From positions 567,774,880-567,838,879 of the forward strand of contig NC_053037.3 of assembly GCF_002575655.3 (NCBI RefSeq): DNA of 64,000 nucleotides. The letters run 5' to 3'. The DNA comes from Aegilops tauschii subsp. strangulata. Lineage: Eukaryota; Streptophyta; Magnoliopsida; Poales; Poaceae. A model generated the notes under the pieces. It ran no database searches. It was not told the DNA's origin and saw nothing but the letters and a program-made list of their open reading frames with translations. Of this stretch, positions 32,843 to 43,390 are shown in pieces. Position 1 is the first letter of the stretch. Each line of letters starts with the position of its first letter. The translations under genes were made by a program, and so were the position numbers.

Positions 32843-34440
32843 AACATACTAAGCACTCCGCACGGTGAATATACCACGTGGGTCTGGAGCCCATGCAAGG
32901 ACATCGTCCAAGCGCTGCAACAAGGGGTTGGTGTTGGTGATGCATCCAATGTCTGCCACGTTGAAATGATTCTGTAGCAGCACCATGTTCCATTGTCCAT
33001 TAGCATCTAGAAGCTCAGCCACCCGCTGCAATCTGCATGTGCCATGAGCGGTAGTAAGTCGATATGACGGAGGCCAGGCAGCCAGGGGCCGCGCCATATA
33101 CACACCCGCTCCCCATTTCCAACCTTCCAGGTGAGGCCCTTCTTGAGCAGTTCCATCCCATGTTGTATGGCATGCCACGTTGGGGATGCTTTACCTGCAA
33201 AAACAGCACCCTCAAGTTCACCGTTAGGATAGTATCTCGCCTTGAGTACCTGGGCGCATAGGGTCTCTAGGTGCATTAGAAGACGCCAAGCTTGGCGAGC
33301 GACGAGGGCTTGGTTCAAAATCCTGAAATAGCGAAAACCAAGTCCACATTGTGCCTTTGGCTGGTTGAATTCATCCCACAAGCCCAGTGTGTCTTCCTCT
33401 TTCCTTGTTTAGACACCCCCACCAAAAATTCCTGACAAGCCTCATTAAGTCATCGCACATTGAACAAGGCAACTTGAAGACCCCTATAATGTATGTAGGA
33501 ATTGCTCGTGCAATGTTTTTATCATTATATCCTTCGCAGCTGATGACAATGTGTCAGCCCAAACTAAAACTCTGCTTGTGATGCTTTCCTACAGCATCTG
33601 GAACTTGCCTTTATGCATCCTACCATCTGGTGTTGGGTATCCAAGGTACTTGCCCTCAAAGTGAGCTCTTTATACCTCCGGAATCTGTTTAACTTCCTGT
33701 TGTGTATGCACTAGACAACTGTCCCCAAACTGAATCGAGCAGTTTTTAGGACTAATTAGCTGTCATGTAACTCTCTCATAGCTCTTAATGACATTCTTAA
33801 CCGATTGAGCTTGGACCAAGCAAGCCCTGACAAAGAGAAGTGTGCCATCCGCAAATAGAAGATGTGACACCCCTGGCGCCCGCGGACACACCTTACCCAA
33901 AATGATGGCATTGGCTTGCACACCCTGTCTTAGCAACGCAGATAGACCGTTAGCTAAAATAGGAACACAAAAAGGAGATATGGGATCACCTTGCTGTAAC
34001 CGTCAAGACGGTGCAAAGGAATCCAAGCAGGCTCCATTGAATTTAACGGAGTACCTCACCAAGATAACACATATCATAATCCACCTTACCCACTGGTGAG
34101 CGAAGCCCAAGTTTTGCATCGCTTGCTCCAATAACACCCAATCAACACGATCATAAGATTTTGACAGGTCAAGTTTATATGAACTAAAACTATTAGCCGG
34201 GATCTTCTCATGCTGAGTATAATGAAGACATTCAAAGGCTAGCAAAGCATTATCTGTTATCAACCTTCAAAGTGCATTCAAAGGTACGAAAGCACTATGA
34301 TACAGAGAGAATATCTCGTTGAGTATCGGTTGCAGTCTATTAACTAGACACTTTGCAACTGATTTATAGATGACATTGCATAAGCTAATAGGACGAAAAT
34401 CAGATAGGCGAACTTGATCCTTTATTTTGTCATGCCACTT
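32843..34440 (-). pseudogene. Second LINE (L1-type) ORF2 fragment: reverse transcriptase to zf-RVT region
   Basis: Read on the minus strand, the reverse transcriptase starts near 34400 and includes YKLDLSKSYDRVDWVLLEQA (motif A Asp intact), a QGDPISPFLF motif near 34000, and LLFADGTLLFV at about 33835-33865. The last should be FADD, so one catalytic Asp is replaced by Gly. Downstream are FRYFRILNQALVARQAWRLL and KARYYPNGELEGAVF, then GNGERVCIWRGPWLPG, typical of the C-terminal region of plant L1 elements. Several stops and frameshifts break it. No poly(A) or target duplication was identified. It is a separate copy, not part of the split LINE. Confidence 0.82.
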
Positions 34441-34558
34441 TATGTTGCTTCTTTCGTCATGCTACTCAAATACAATCAGTGTGGTTACTCTTTGTAAATC
34501 CTTTCGGGATTCGTGCCAAGAGCATTTGAGCTCGACCTCAAATTAGGACTTTCAGGAA

Positions 34559-34748
34559 CAATGTATATATACTGAAGTCTCAAGCCCATGCCAATTCCAT
34601 TTCTGTTCTCAACGAACTTGATAGATAATAACTGACTGAAACTGAAAGTGAAAAACTTAAAGATAATAACTTAACGTTTCTTTTTTCTTTTGAGAAAAAT
34701 AACTTAACATTTCTGGAACAAAGAATAGATATATTTTGTTTGAGATGA

Positions 34749-34789
<41 letters not shown>

Positions 34790-34925
34790 CAGATAGAATT
34801 TTTATGATAAAGGGTGAGATATATTTTTTTTGCAGGAAAAAAGGGTGAGATAGATTTTTTTTTTTGCGGGAAAAAAGGGTGAGATAGATAGATAGAGGAA
34901 ACTGCTAAAATTTGGGTACCGAGCA
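34559..34925. repeat. Local duplication, unit A (3' flank of the RING gene)
   Basis: It matches 35364-35540 in order: TGAAGTCTCAAGCCCA, AACGAACTT, AGATAATAAC, CTTTCTGGAA/ATTTCTGGAA, GATAGATAGAGGAAA(C/T)TGCTAAAA and GGGTAC. It is longer than unit B because it gained T-rich micro-insertions and a GATA microsatellite. Confidence 0.7.
34752..34794. repeat. GATA tetranucleotide microsatellite
   Basis: About ten GATA units, with one GACA variant near the end. It lies within duplication unit A; unit B has only two to three units at the matching place. Confidence 0.9.
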
Positions 34926-34931
34926 TAAAAA

Positions 34932-35120
34932 TTGGTTACCAGGGGCGGTAACCGCAAATCACAGTACACCATGAGAAGTTGCCTTACCAGGCCGAAAAAA
35001 TTAAATTTGAATTTGAATCAAATTTGACTGAATTTTGGATGAATTTTATCCAGATTCAAAATTCATTTAAAATAATTGTTCAGTAATTGTCCGGCATTTT
35101 TCGGTTACCGTGGTAACCAA
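34932..35120. repeat. Small AT-rich inverted-repeat element (candidate MITE)
   Basis: TTGGTTACCA at 34932-34941 is the exact inverse complement of TGGTAACCAA at 35111-35120. The interior is AT-rich. No target duplication is obvious, so the element status is tentative. Confidence 0.4.
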
Positions 35121-35363
35121 ATACCTCAATCGGTGCCCCACGAGATTTTCTTTCATCCGGGATCCATTACCTTGGTCGAGTGAATAATGTATAGCTGGTT
35201 GGGGTCTGGTCTTTCTGATACCGTTGAACTATGTGAAACTGATTGTGACCCTGTTGTTTGAATAATACAAGCAACTTTTTTTGCGAGAAAATAATACAAG
35301 TATCTCACCTGCAAAAACATGAATGAATGTATAGCCAATCTTTAAACTTACTAGAAGGCTGGA

Positions 35364-35540
35364 ACAATGGATATAGTGAAGTCTCAAGCCCAGCCCAGTT
35401 CCATTTCTTTTAATTAGCAACGAACTTAACAGATAATAACCGACTCAAACTGAAATTGACACACTTACAGATAATAGCTTGGCACTCTTTCTGGAAAAAG
35501 AATGATAGATAGAGGAAATTGCTAAAAATAGGGTACTGCT
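35364..35540. repeat. Local duplication, unit B
   Basis: Partner of 34559-34925, ending 44 bp before the RING gene stop. It lacks the micro-insertion seen in unit A at 34676-34697 and so records the empty site. Confidence 0.7.
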
Positions 35541-35583
35541 TGGCTGCTGGGCTAGGCCTTGAGTCCTACATCTTCCCAGTGCA

Positions 35584-36297
35584 CTACAGGTTGAGAAACT
35601 CCGGCAGGGCACAGAGCCTCACGTCGCCACGGCACATCGGGCACGTTGTCTCCTTGGAAAACCATGTGGAAATGCACTGGCTGTGGAACGGGTGCTTGCA
35701 CGGCAGCTCCACGGCGGGCTGTCCCTCCAGCTCCAGGCCATCCAAGCAGATCGGGCAGTCGTCGGCCCTCTTGCTGCCGCCCAGCTCCCACTCCTTGCAA
35801 GCCATCAGGAGGGCCAGCTCGCCGTGTATGAACCGCCGGTTCACCTCCATCGCGAAGCAGAAGGTGAAGCCGTAGCTGGCGTCGTCGCCGCGCGCCAGGC
35901 GGACGATCTGCGGCACGACGTCCGCCGGCACGACGGCGTCCCACTCGTCCTCGGGAAGGTCGAGCGCCCGGACCTGCGACAGCTCCGCCAGCATCCCGCG
36001 GAGGGCCCAGCGGCAGGCGCCGTCGCTCCGGAGCGTGGAGAGGTCTCTGACGAGGAACGTGGTGGCGGTGTCGCCGCCCTCCTCGATGTACTCCTGCTCC
36101 AGCACGTACGGGCGCTGGCCGTGCCCGCGGAAGTCCAGGGACCGCTTCACGTAGCACGTCACCATCACCGCGAACAGGTAGCCGGTGTTGGCCGGCGCGG
36201 GATCCTCGGAGAAGCAGATCGTGGTCGCCTCGACCTGGCGCACGACTACTGGGCCAGCGACGGCGGCGGGGCCGGCGGCATGCTTCGACATCGCCAT
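35584..36297 (-). CDS. Intronless RING-H2 protein, probable E3 ubiquitin ligase
   Basis: A 237-residue protein. I chose the ATG at 36297 (MAMSKHAAGP); the open frame extends to 36690 but that part is AT-rich promoter-like and contains no domain. The C-terminus carries a RING-H2 finger: Cys 181, Cys 184, Cys 200, His 202, His 205, Cys 208, Cys 219, Cys 222 (CPIC, CKHPFHSQC, CPMCR), followed by a short tail. RING-H2 fingers bind two zincs and recruit an E2, so it probably ubiquitinates unknown targets. Residues 1-175 match no domain I know; no transmembrane segment is evident. The coding part is GC-rich and intact, unlike its surroundings, and is the only plausible host gene here. A weak TATA-like CATATAG lies about 65 bp upstream of the start. 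Confidence 0.8.
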   Translation of the reverse strand: MAMSKHAAGPAAVAGPVVVRQVEATTICFSEDPAPANTGYLFAVMVTCYVKRSLDFRGHGQRPYVLEQEYIEEGGDTATTFLVRDLSTLRSDGACRWALRGMLAELSQVRALDLPEDEWDAVVPADVVPQIVRLARGDDASYGFTFCFAMEVNRRFIHGELALLMACKEWELGGSKRADDCPICLDGLELEGQPAVELPCKHPFHSQCISTWFSKETTCPMCRGDVRLCALPEFLNL

Positions 36298-36793
36298 AGC
36301 TGCACCGGGCTGATCCGAAGTGGCAAAGTTGTAGATGGTGTTGGTCACCGGGCGGTCGGCGGCGCTATATGTAATCGACGACCGGGCGGCGCGGGCGCGT
36401 ACCGCTCTTATCAGTCGGAGAATACTTCGCGCCCGCGGGAATTTTGAATTGTTTTTCTTTTTAGGAAAGGAACGCGATGCAAACCAAACTATTCCCCGTT
36501 TCACACGGCCAGTCGGAGAATGCTTCGCGCCTGCGGCATTTAGCGCAAGTGAACCCAGCTTCGCCTCAAGCACCAGTAAAATGGGCCGGGTATTTGCGCG
36601 GCCCATTAGCATATATGTTTTTCTACTTCCAAAATAGCATTTTTTTATTTTCTTTAAAATTTGCTCCTTCGTCTCATGATATAAGAACATTTTGACACTT
36701 CTTTAAAATATACATTTTAGTGTTCGCTGTGATGGATAATATATAAAAAAGAATAACAAATCAAGAGAAGATGTTTCGTCTAACTCATTGTTT
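36298..36793 (-). promoter_or_regulatory. Upstream region of the RING gene
   Basis: It is rich in A/T beyond 36600 and has a diverged counterpart at 19657-20060. It is interrupted at 36794 by a retroposed sequence, so anything more distal has been moved away by about 1 kb. Confidence 0.5.
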
Positions 36794-37751
36794 TCTTTTG
36801 CATGGTTATACATGTCTCATTTATATCATAAGGATCATAGTATAAGTCACGTACATACTGATGTGACAAAACTAAAAAGATGGCAGAAGACTAGCCTTTG
36901 CACACAGGAACACCAGCCAAGAAGTAAAATTACAAACAAGACCGAAGAATCATCTGAGCTTGACACCAACGCCCGTCACCTGCCTCTGACACCATCATAG
37001 CAGCCACCAAAGGAGAAAATGACGGACCACCTCCACACCCGAGCTTGACGCGGCTCCATCGCTGATATGCAGCTTTGCGGACCTCCAAGGTGGCTCGCCA
37101 ATAAAGTCGAAGCCACTGCCGTTGAACGAATCAAACCGGGGCAACACCCCAGATACGCCATCGAACTCCAGATCTGGCACCCCCGCCCAACTAAGACATT
37201 GAAGGAGGAAATCATATCTGCCTGCCACGAACCATGAACCCAACACATGATCCACCATCTTCCAGATGCCGCCGATGCAGACCACAATCTTCATCCGCTC
37301 CTGGACTACCTCCCAAGCTTCGCACCGGCGTTGGAGCAAACGTTGTCGCAATGGTGGAGTTCGAGGACACAGGTCCACCACGAGGATGCCGCCGCCGCCG
37401 CATCACCCTTACTTGAACAGACTGGTTTCCAAATCAACCAGAAAAGCAGATCGCCTTGTTGTGGAAGGATCTGAAGATCTATTAGTCGGCACCGTCATCG
37501 CCACCGTCGAAGTCAAGACGATGAACAACCCAAACCCCTAAAAAACTAATGCCTAAAACAATTCACACGCGTGCATCCGGCGACCCCCCTCACCACCAAC
37601 GACCGAGGTCATCAGCGGAGGGGAGCCGCCGGAGAATGGCGGCGGAGGAAGGCGCCCTGACGGATGGAGGCGAGATCGCCTTTGTTTCTTCTCCCGGAGG
37701 AATGAAAGCAATGCGTGTTTTCTAGATCTGCTAAGTGGATCAAACTGGACG
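36794..37751 (-). mobile_element. Retroposed sequence with 17-bp target duplication
   Basis: CGTCTAACTCATTGTTT occurs at 36777-36793 and again at 37752-37768, bracketing 958 bp that are absent from the related region near 19900. Read on the minus strand, the insert ends in an A-rich CATGCAAAAGA and the duplication begins AAAC, as expected for target-primed reverse transcription by an L1-type LINE. The insert has no obvious reverse transcriptase. It has a GC-rich 5' part and could be a 5'-truncated LINE, a LINE-mobilised non-autonomous repeat or a processed transcript. No intact ORF above about 130 codons. Confidence 0.75.
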
Positions 37752-37768
37752 CGTCTAACTCATTGTTT

Positions 37769-38455
37769 GTTCATATAGCTTCTTAGATTGGTATGTTTAT
37801 ATACCTAAAAATAGGGTATTTACGTTTCTAGTGAAAAGTATTCCAAAAAATCACAAGTTAAAAATAGTTTGCCGCATGGGTGCAAAATAATAAAGAACTA
37901 AGGCCGTAGGAGTTGAAGTTTCAATGACGATGGTACATGGCAAATGATCTGAAGTGTGACAATTCTGATGATTTTCCATGGTATTGGGGAATCGCAGGGT
38001 CCAAGTGTGTGTCATCGAAAACCAGTCTAGCTAACTGTTCTAACATGGGGTGATCATGCATGTTGCTCTAGGCGAACGCATACCCTATAATCGTAAGGTC
38101 AATAAGACCCAAGTGGTTGATCATTACATTAAAGATGAATATATCATTCATATTAGCTCCTGGTAGATTGTAGTTTCTAGTACATCGTTAGAAGCTCTTC
38201 TCTCCAAGGAGAATCCAGTTATAAAGTTAGTTGACAAGCTCTGCGAGAATTCACAAGAGTGCTCGTCCTCGCCTGCTCCCGGTATTGTCTACTGTTCTTT
38301 TCTGATAGACCCGGCACCATTGCGTCAGTGGGCCAGATATTGATTTACTGTTGCTCTGAGTTATTCAGCAGAGCCTCCGTAACGTCGTCCTGGCACAGGA
38401 GGCCAGCTCCGTCTTGTGCCCGCGGCCCTGTTCAAGCGCATGCTGCCTTCGCAAA
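37769..38455. other. Unannotated stretch
   Basis: The first 110 bp continue the RING upstream region. The rest shows no gene, although CATGCTGCCTTCGCAAATACGTGAGCA-like phrases near 38439 recur in mutated form at about 38495 and 38585. Confidence 0.4.
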
Positions 38456-39665
38456 TACGTGAGCATTTTTCTCCAATGTTTGAACATGACGTGAGCACGC
38501 TGCCTTCGCAATATACCACACGAATATCTTCAAGCTGGCGATTAGGCGAAGCAGCTCCGTCTTATCGAATGACGTGAGCAAGACGTGAGCATGCTGCCAT
38601 ATGTCAGCATTTTTCTCGAATGCTTGAACATATTTTTTATATGCGAACTTTTTTGAACTCGTGAACAATATTACAGTTGTGAAACTTTTTTTTTGATACG
38701 TGAACATTCTTTCTCGAATACGTGAACATATTTTTGCATTCCCAAACTTTTTTGAATTTGCCGCCAACATGTTTCAAATTGGTGAGCATTTTTTGTAGTG
38801 GTGAACATTTTCTTCAGTCCGTGATTTTGTTTGAAGACGTTAACATTTTTTTATTTTGCAAAAAGTTTTTCAATATGTGAACATTTTATGAATTTAGGAT
38901 TATTTTCTGATTTTGCGCACGTACATTTATTGAATTCGTGAACATCTTATGAATTCACCATGAACATTTATGGAATTCATGAATGTTTTTCTAATTTTCT
39001 GCGAACATATTTCCAATTCTCAAATATTTTTGAATTCATGAACAAATATTTGAGTTCAGAACTTTTTTTGAATACAAGAACATTTTTTCCAGTATACTTG
39101 AACATATCTTGAATTCACAGATATTTTTCAAAAAGCCACGAACTTATTTCGTATTCGCGGAGATTGTTTGAAACCAAGGACATTTTATGAATTCATTGCG
39201 AACATATTTCGAATTCGCATATAATTTTTGAATCTTCGAACAATGTTTGAGTATGTGAAAAAAATTGAGTACATGAATTGTTTCAGAATTCTTGACGAAT
39301 TCATGAACATTTCTGAATTCGTAAACTATATTCGAATTCACAAAAAAAATTGAATACTTAAACATTTTTCTAGAATACTTGAACATATTTTGAATTGGCC
39401 AACGTTTCTTGAATTTGCCGTGAACACATTTCGTATTCGCAGACACTTTTTAAACCATCAACATTATTTGAATTCACCGCCAACATTTATCGAATTCACA
39501 AATGTTTTTTGAATCAGTGAACAATATTTTTCAAATACGCGAACCTTTTTGTATTCACAAACAAATTTTCCAATTCGCAAACATTTTTATTAAACTATGA
39601 ACATTTTTGGGAAATTCATGAACATTCTTTATTTGCACTAACTTTTTGAAAATTAAAAACACGTT
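38456..39665. repeat. Degenerate array of GAACATTTTTTGAATTC-type units
   Basis: About 1.2 kb of loosely repeated 15-25-bp phrases built from TGAACAT, TTTTTGAATTC and GAATTCG, on one strand orientation. Spacing is irregular. Every frame is littered with stops or gives low-complexity peptides. It is not a simple satellite; origin unknown. Confidence 0.75.
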
Positions 39666-40365
39666 TGCCATTATTTTTTGTTGCATGCGCGACCCAAACA
39701 TTCGAACAATTGTTAAGATTGAATAACTGCCGTCACGGCCCACGTGTAGACGGGAACCTCAGGCAAATCAATTTAGAGCATCTACAACAGAACTTTGCAA
39801 ATCCGGCCCCTCAAACGTCCGCGGACGCGAGCGAGCGCGTCCGTGAATAGTGACCAATCACACCTCAGATTAGTCATTCTGCATCCGCCTCTCTCCCATT
39901 TAATCTCCTAAGTCTAGCAAAAAAAATCCTACGTACTACATACTACGTACAACGACAGGCACATCAAGTGTGTCTTGGCGAAATGGACTTGCAACGACAG
40001 GCACATCATGTGTGTCCGGGCTGGCTCCTTGCACACCAGCAAGCCTGTCAATGAACTCAGTGTACAGGACTCCAGCATCTTCATCAAGGTTGCCAAATAT
40101 CTGATGCACAAGGTCGCTGCACTGAGCTCAGTGTTCATGGGACAACTTCAGGCCTGCTGGTGTGTGATTTGTACAAAAATGCAAAAATACAGTACAACAT
40201 TTTTTGGGCGAGATATTCACTTTGTGCATGGTGTACGCGGAGATGTGCGGTCAAACTTTGTCAGTCAAGTTGTCGTCTCTGAAATCCATCCATTCAACGA
40301 AGAACACCTGAGTTTGTCAAGACCAGATGGAGTACAAGTAGGGATAAAAAACGAGTGGGGCGTTT
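39666..40365. other. Unannotated stretch with a short direct duplication
   Basis: GCAACGACAGGCACATCATGTGTGTC at about 39990 repeats ACAACGACAGGCACATCAAGTGTGTC at about 39949. The plus frame 39975-40430 is open but matches nothing I know. Confidence 0.4.
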
Positions 40366-40756
40366 TGGTGCCCAGGCTCATCTGCACCCGGTTAGAAAAA
40401 AAATTCATAAAAAATTCAAAACAAATTTAAAAAATTCCAAATAAAATTTGTGTGGTAGACAATTTGATGCCCGAGGCCCGCTCCAAATTTTAAATCATTT
40501 GGACATATGATCAGCTCTCAGCAAAAAGACAAAACGGGCCAAAACAGTGCATGAACAGTAAACATTTTTACAGACCCTCAATTTATCTTTTTTGCTGAGA
40601 GCTGCTCATATGTCCAAATGACTTGAAATTTGGAGCAGGCCTCACGCATCAAATTGTCTACCACACAAATTTTATTTGGAATTTTTTGAATTTTTCTAGT
40701 ATTTGTTTTAATTTTTTTCATCAGCGCGGGTGCAGATGAGCTCGGGTGCATAAATG
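40366..40756. mobile_element. Foldback (long terminal inverted repeat) MITE
   Basis: The two halves are inverted copies of each other over most of their length: CTCATCTGCACCCG against CGGGTGCAGATGAG, AAATTTGTGTGGTAGACAAT against ATTGTCTACCACACAAATTT, and CATTTGGACATATGA against TCATATGTCCAAATG. The arms are about 180 bp with a short centre near 40540-40570. It can form a long hairpin RNA. Superfamily uncertain (Mutator-like is possible). Confidence 0.8.
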
Positions 40757-41309
40757 GATTTTCGTAAAAAAACATGCATCAGCCAATGCCATGCATGCAC
40801 ACAGATTCACCACATACGTGAAGGAAAAGCTGGAATCCACCCTTGCATGCATGCATCAACACTGCTCCAAGCCGCTGGTCCTCAGTCGTTATGCACCGAC
40901 AACTGCGTCCTGTACCAAACGGTGCGGTGCACCGTCAAGTTGTTGTCGTTAAATCAAACAGCCAAGTCACCGTATGATACTGTTGCACGCTGCGCACCTT
41001 TTCCTCCCCTACGATCGCATTCAATACACAGGTACCAATGTGTCCTTGTCCCATTGGTACGCCAAGCAGAGCAGGCGAGCTTGTGTGCTCTACCGCCGCT
41101 CTCTCAAGCTCTGGTCATATCGGTAGGAACCTTGTGTGGCAAATGTTTGGAACACTTTCTACCCTGGCCTAGACGCCTAGTTAGCAAATGCATGTCTGCT
41201 AAATTTCAAACCCTGGTAAAAGCTATCAAGAGAAGGAAAGTAAATATATTCCACATGGATCTTCAAGTGGAGATACTTTTTACGCCCATCAATTTTTTGT
41301 TAGCTATGT
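40757..41309. other. Unannotated stretch
   Basis: It contains CATGCATGCA clusters (about 40780 and 40845), an RY-like motif found in plant promoters but also by chance. The plus frame 40754-41311 (185 codons) has no recognisable domain. Confidence 0.35.
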
Positions 41310-43390
41310 AGATTTTGTTCGGTTTTGTTTGTCCTTTCGCCTGTTTTTGGTTTATACATCATTATTTTTTTGGACTAACATATTAATTTAGTGCCAACTG
41401 CTATTTTTAGTGTTTTTGAAGCAAAAAAAAAGGGTATTTTACGGAGATATAAAATCAAGAAAAAGTCACTTTCGAAATTTCATCGAAGGAGTTATATCAG
41501 CCAAAGAACCGCTACACATTCATGGCCCACGCGGCCCAGGCCTAGGGCACTTGGAGGGGGCGTGTGGAGCCCCTGGGCACCGCCTCCAGCACCTCTTCAC
41601 CCCGATCGCTTTATATACCCCCAAAAACCCTTAGCTATGTTTATCGCATAATTTTCTGCCTCCACCTAGAAGCAATCCAAGGGGATCCAATCAGGATTGC
41701 TTTTCCAATATTGTGGTTGTGAGAGATATCATCATCGATGACTTCTTCATCGACATTCTTGCTCGCCTGATTATGTGTGCCTCAGACTATTTGTCCATAA
41801 AAGTAGTTACGTGGCATGTTATCTCTCTCGTTATTTAGTAAAATGATAACATGAACTACCTACCATGATTATGATCAATTTGAACATGGTGTGTTTTGTC
41901 ACGGTGTGATGAATTGTTGTTTTGATTTTGTTTTGGTTATGTGAACATGATTTATAGAATGATATACTCTCTAAGTCTTTTAGTTTATTCACTGGTTATG
42001 TTTTGATGAACGGTCTGCAAGAGGGAGTGGTGTCATCAGTTTGGTTTGATCGCTTTGAGAGATTATTTTTAGTGGCTATTAGAATAGAAAGCTCATTGGT
42101 GTATCCAGTGGTGGAGGACGGAAAAAAATTAGGTGGGGCGGACACAAAAGCTACATCTTTGTTGATGCAAAGCTAAAGTAGCCAATACAAATTAAAATGC
42201 ACACAAATAGTTTTTCCATGTAAAAGAGCTACATGGGCACGCTGAAATGTGACAAATTAATAAAGTCAGGAAGTTGCATGGCACAATAGAAAAGAATCGT
42301 TGCTAATTTTACAATATTAAGTCCTAAAACATTTTGGATGCATTAAAATTATATGCACAAACAAGAAAAATGACACTTTCCAAACGCATGGGCACGAGAA
42401 ATCGTTCGAGTCACGAATGGCTTGCTGATCTATAACATATGGCATATGAACGGGAAGGGCCGCCCTGGCATGCCGCTACGAACAAAGGAAATCGAACGCC
42501 CATGGCCTGGGGTCACGATCGATGGCTACTTAGATATGGCCCAATAAGATGGTAGTGCTTGCAGCCCAATACGATGGTGGTGCTCGTAGCCCAATAAAAA
42601 AGGGTTTTCTTTCGCAGGATTTGTTTAGTGATCGATCTGGCTTGCATAGGTAAAACAAAATTGATGGAGCGACAACCTGACCCTACCGAAAGGTCCGCCT
42701 GTGGGTGTATCATTGCCACTAAGGATAAAAGATATAGGTGATCTCGCTATCTCTTTAATGGATGAGGTGTAGAGAACCCAATTGTTAACATTATTTCACG
42801 TTGCATGCAATACTCTATTTTATGACTTAATACTCACGATGCCGTGCTGGATAACAGTCTTTGGGTGGATTATTAGCTATATATGCATGTTGGATAGTGG
42901 TCTATGGATATAATGTTGTAATGCCTATATGTAATCATGACATGTATGATCTGCCATATACACTAGAATTTAGTTGGTATGTACGTGTAATTTGTTAACC
43001 ATGCCTATGCTATTTGTAGAGACGCCATTAGTGAACTTATGGACCCCGTTCCTATTTTCCTCATAAATACAAATATTTATTTTCTATTTTCTTGCTCTTT
43101 AATATCTGAACTTTTTTATTTTATTCATTCTCAAACAATTCCAAAGACTTGATACACTAATCCTTTTTTAACTACCCAAGCTAGAGAGATTGAAAACCTC
43201 ACTAGAGCAGTTGGGGACACAAGTTAAGTTTTTTAGTTGAGTTTACAGCTGATGATTGAGCTGGTAGTTTAGCTTCACGGATTTACCTTGGTTCCTTTAC
43301 TGAGAGGAAAGCTTGCTAAGTACTACAAACTCTTATGTCTCAGTGCCAAAAACATAATTGTTTTCACACAAGAGCCAGGGAACATCAGGT
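41310..43390 (+). mobile_element. Ancient Athila-type LTR relic
   Basis: Weak but ordered similarity to the LTR at 56026-57599: GGACTAACATATTAA, the TTTATATACCCCCAAAAACC promoter region, ATTGCCACTAAGGATAAAAGAT, GCTGGATAACAGTCTTTGGGTGG, and TACCTTGGTTCCTTTACTGAGAGGAAA. Ends are approximate. A hAT element interrupts it at 42106. Confidence 0.65.
42106..42703. mobile_element. Non-autonomous hAT element with 8-bp target duplication
   Basis: GGTGTATC flanks the element on both sides (42098-42105 and 42704-42711). The ends are CAGTGGTGGA and, inverted, CACAGGCGGA, decayed terminal repeats of hAT type. The 598-bp interior has no transposase, so it would need one in trans. Removing element and one duplication restores a match to the LTR at 63095-63125. 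Confidence 0.8.

Noticed and set aside
35683..36447. 254-codon plus-strand ORF over the RING gene
   Set aside because: Shadow of the GC-rich coding strand; no domain, while the minus frame has a complete RING-H2 finger.
36298..36690. N-terminal extension of the RING protein by 131 residues
   Set aside because: Composition changes to promoter-like AT-rich DNA, no domain, and the related region at 19657-20060 is not open in the same way.
39975..40430. 151-codon ORF that might be a gene
   Set aside because: It runs into the foldback element and contains a local duplication; no domain recognised.
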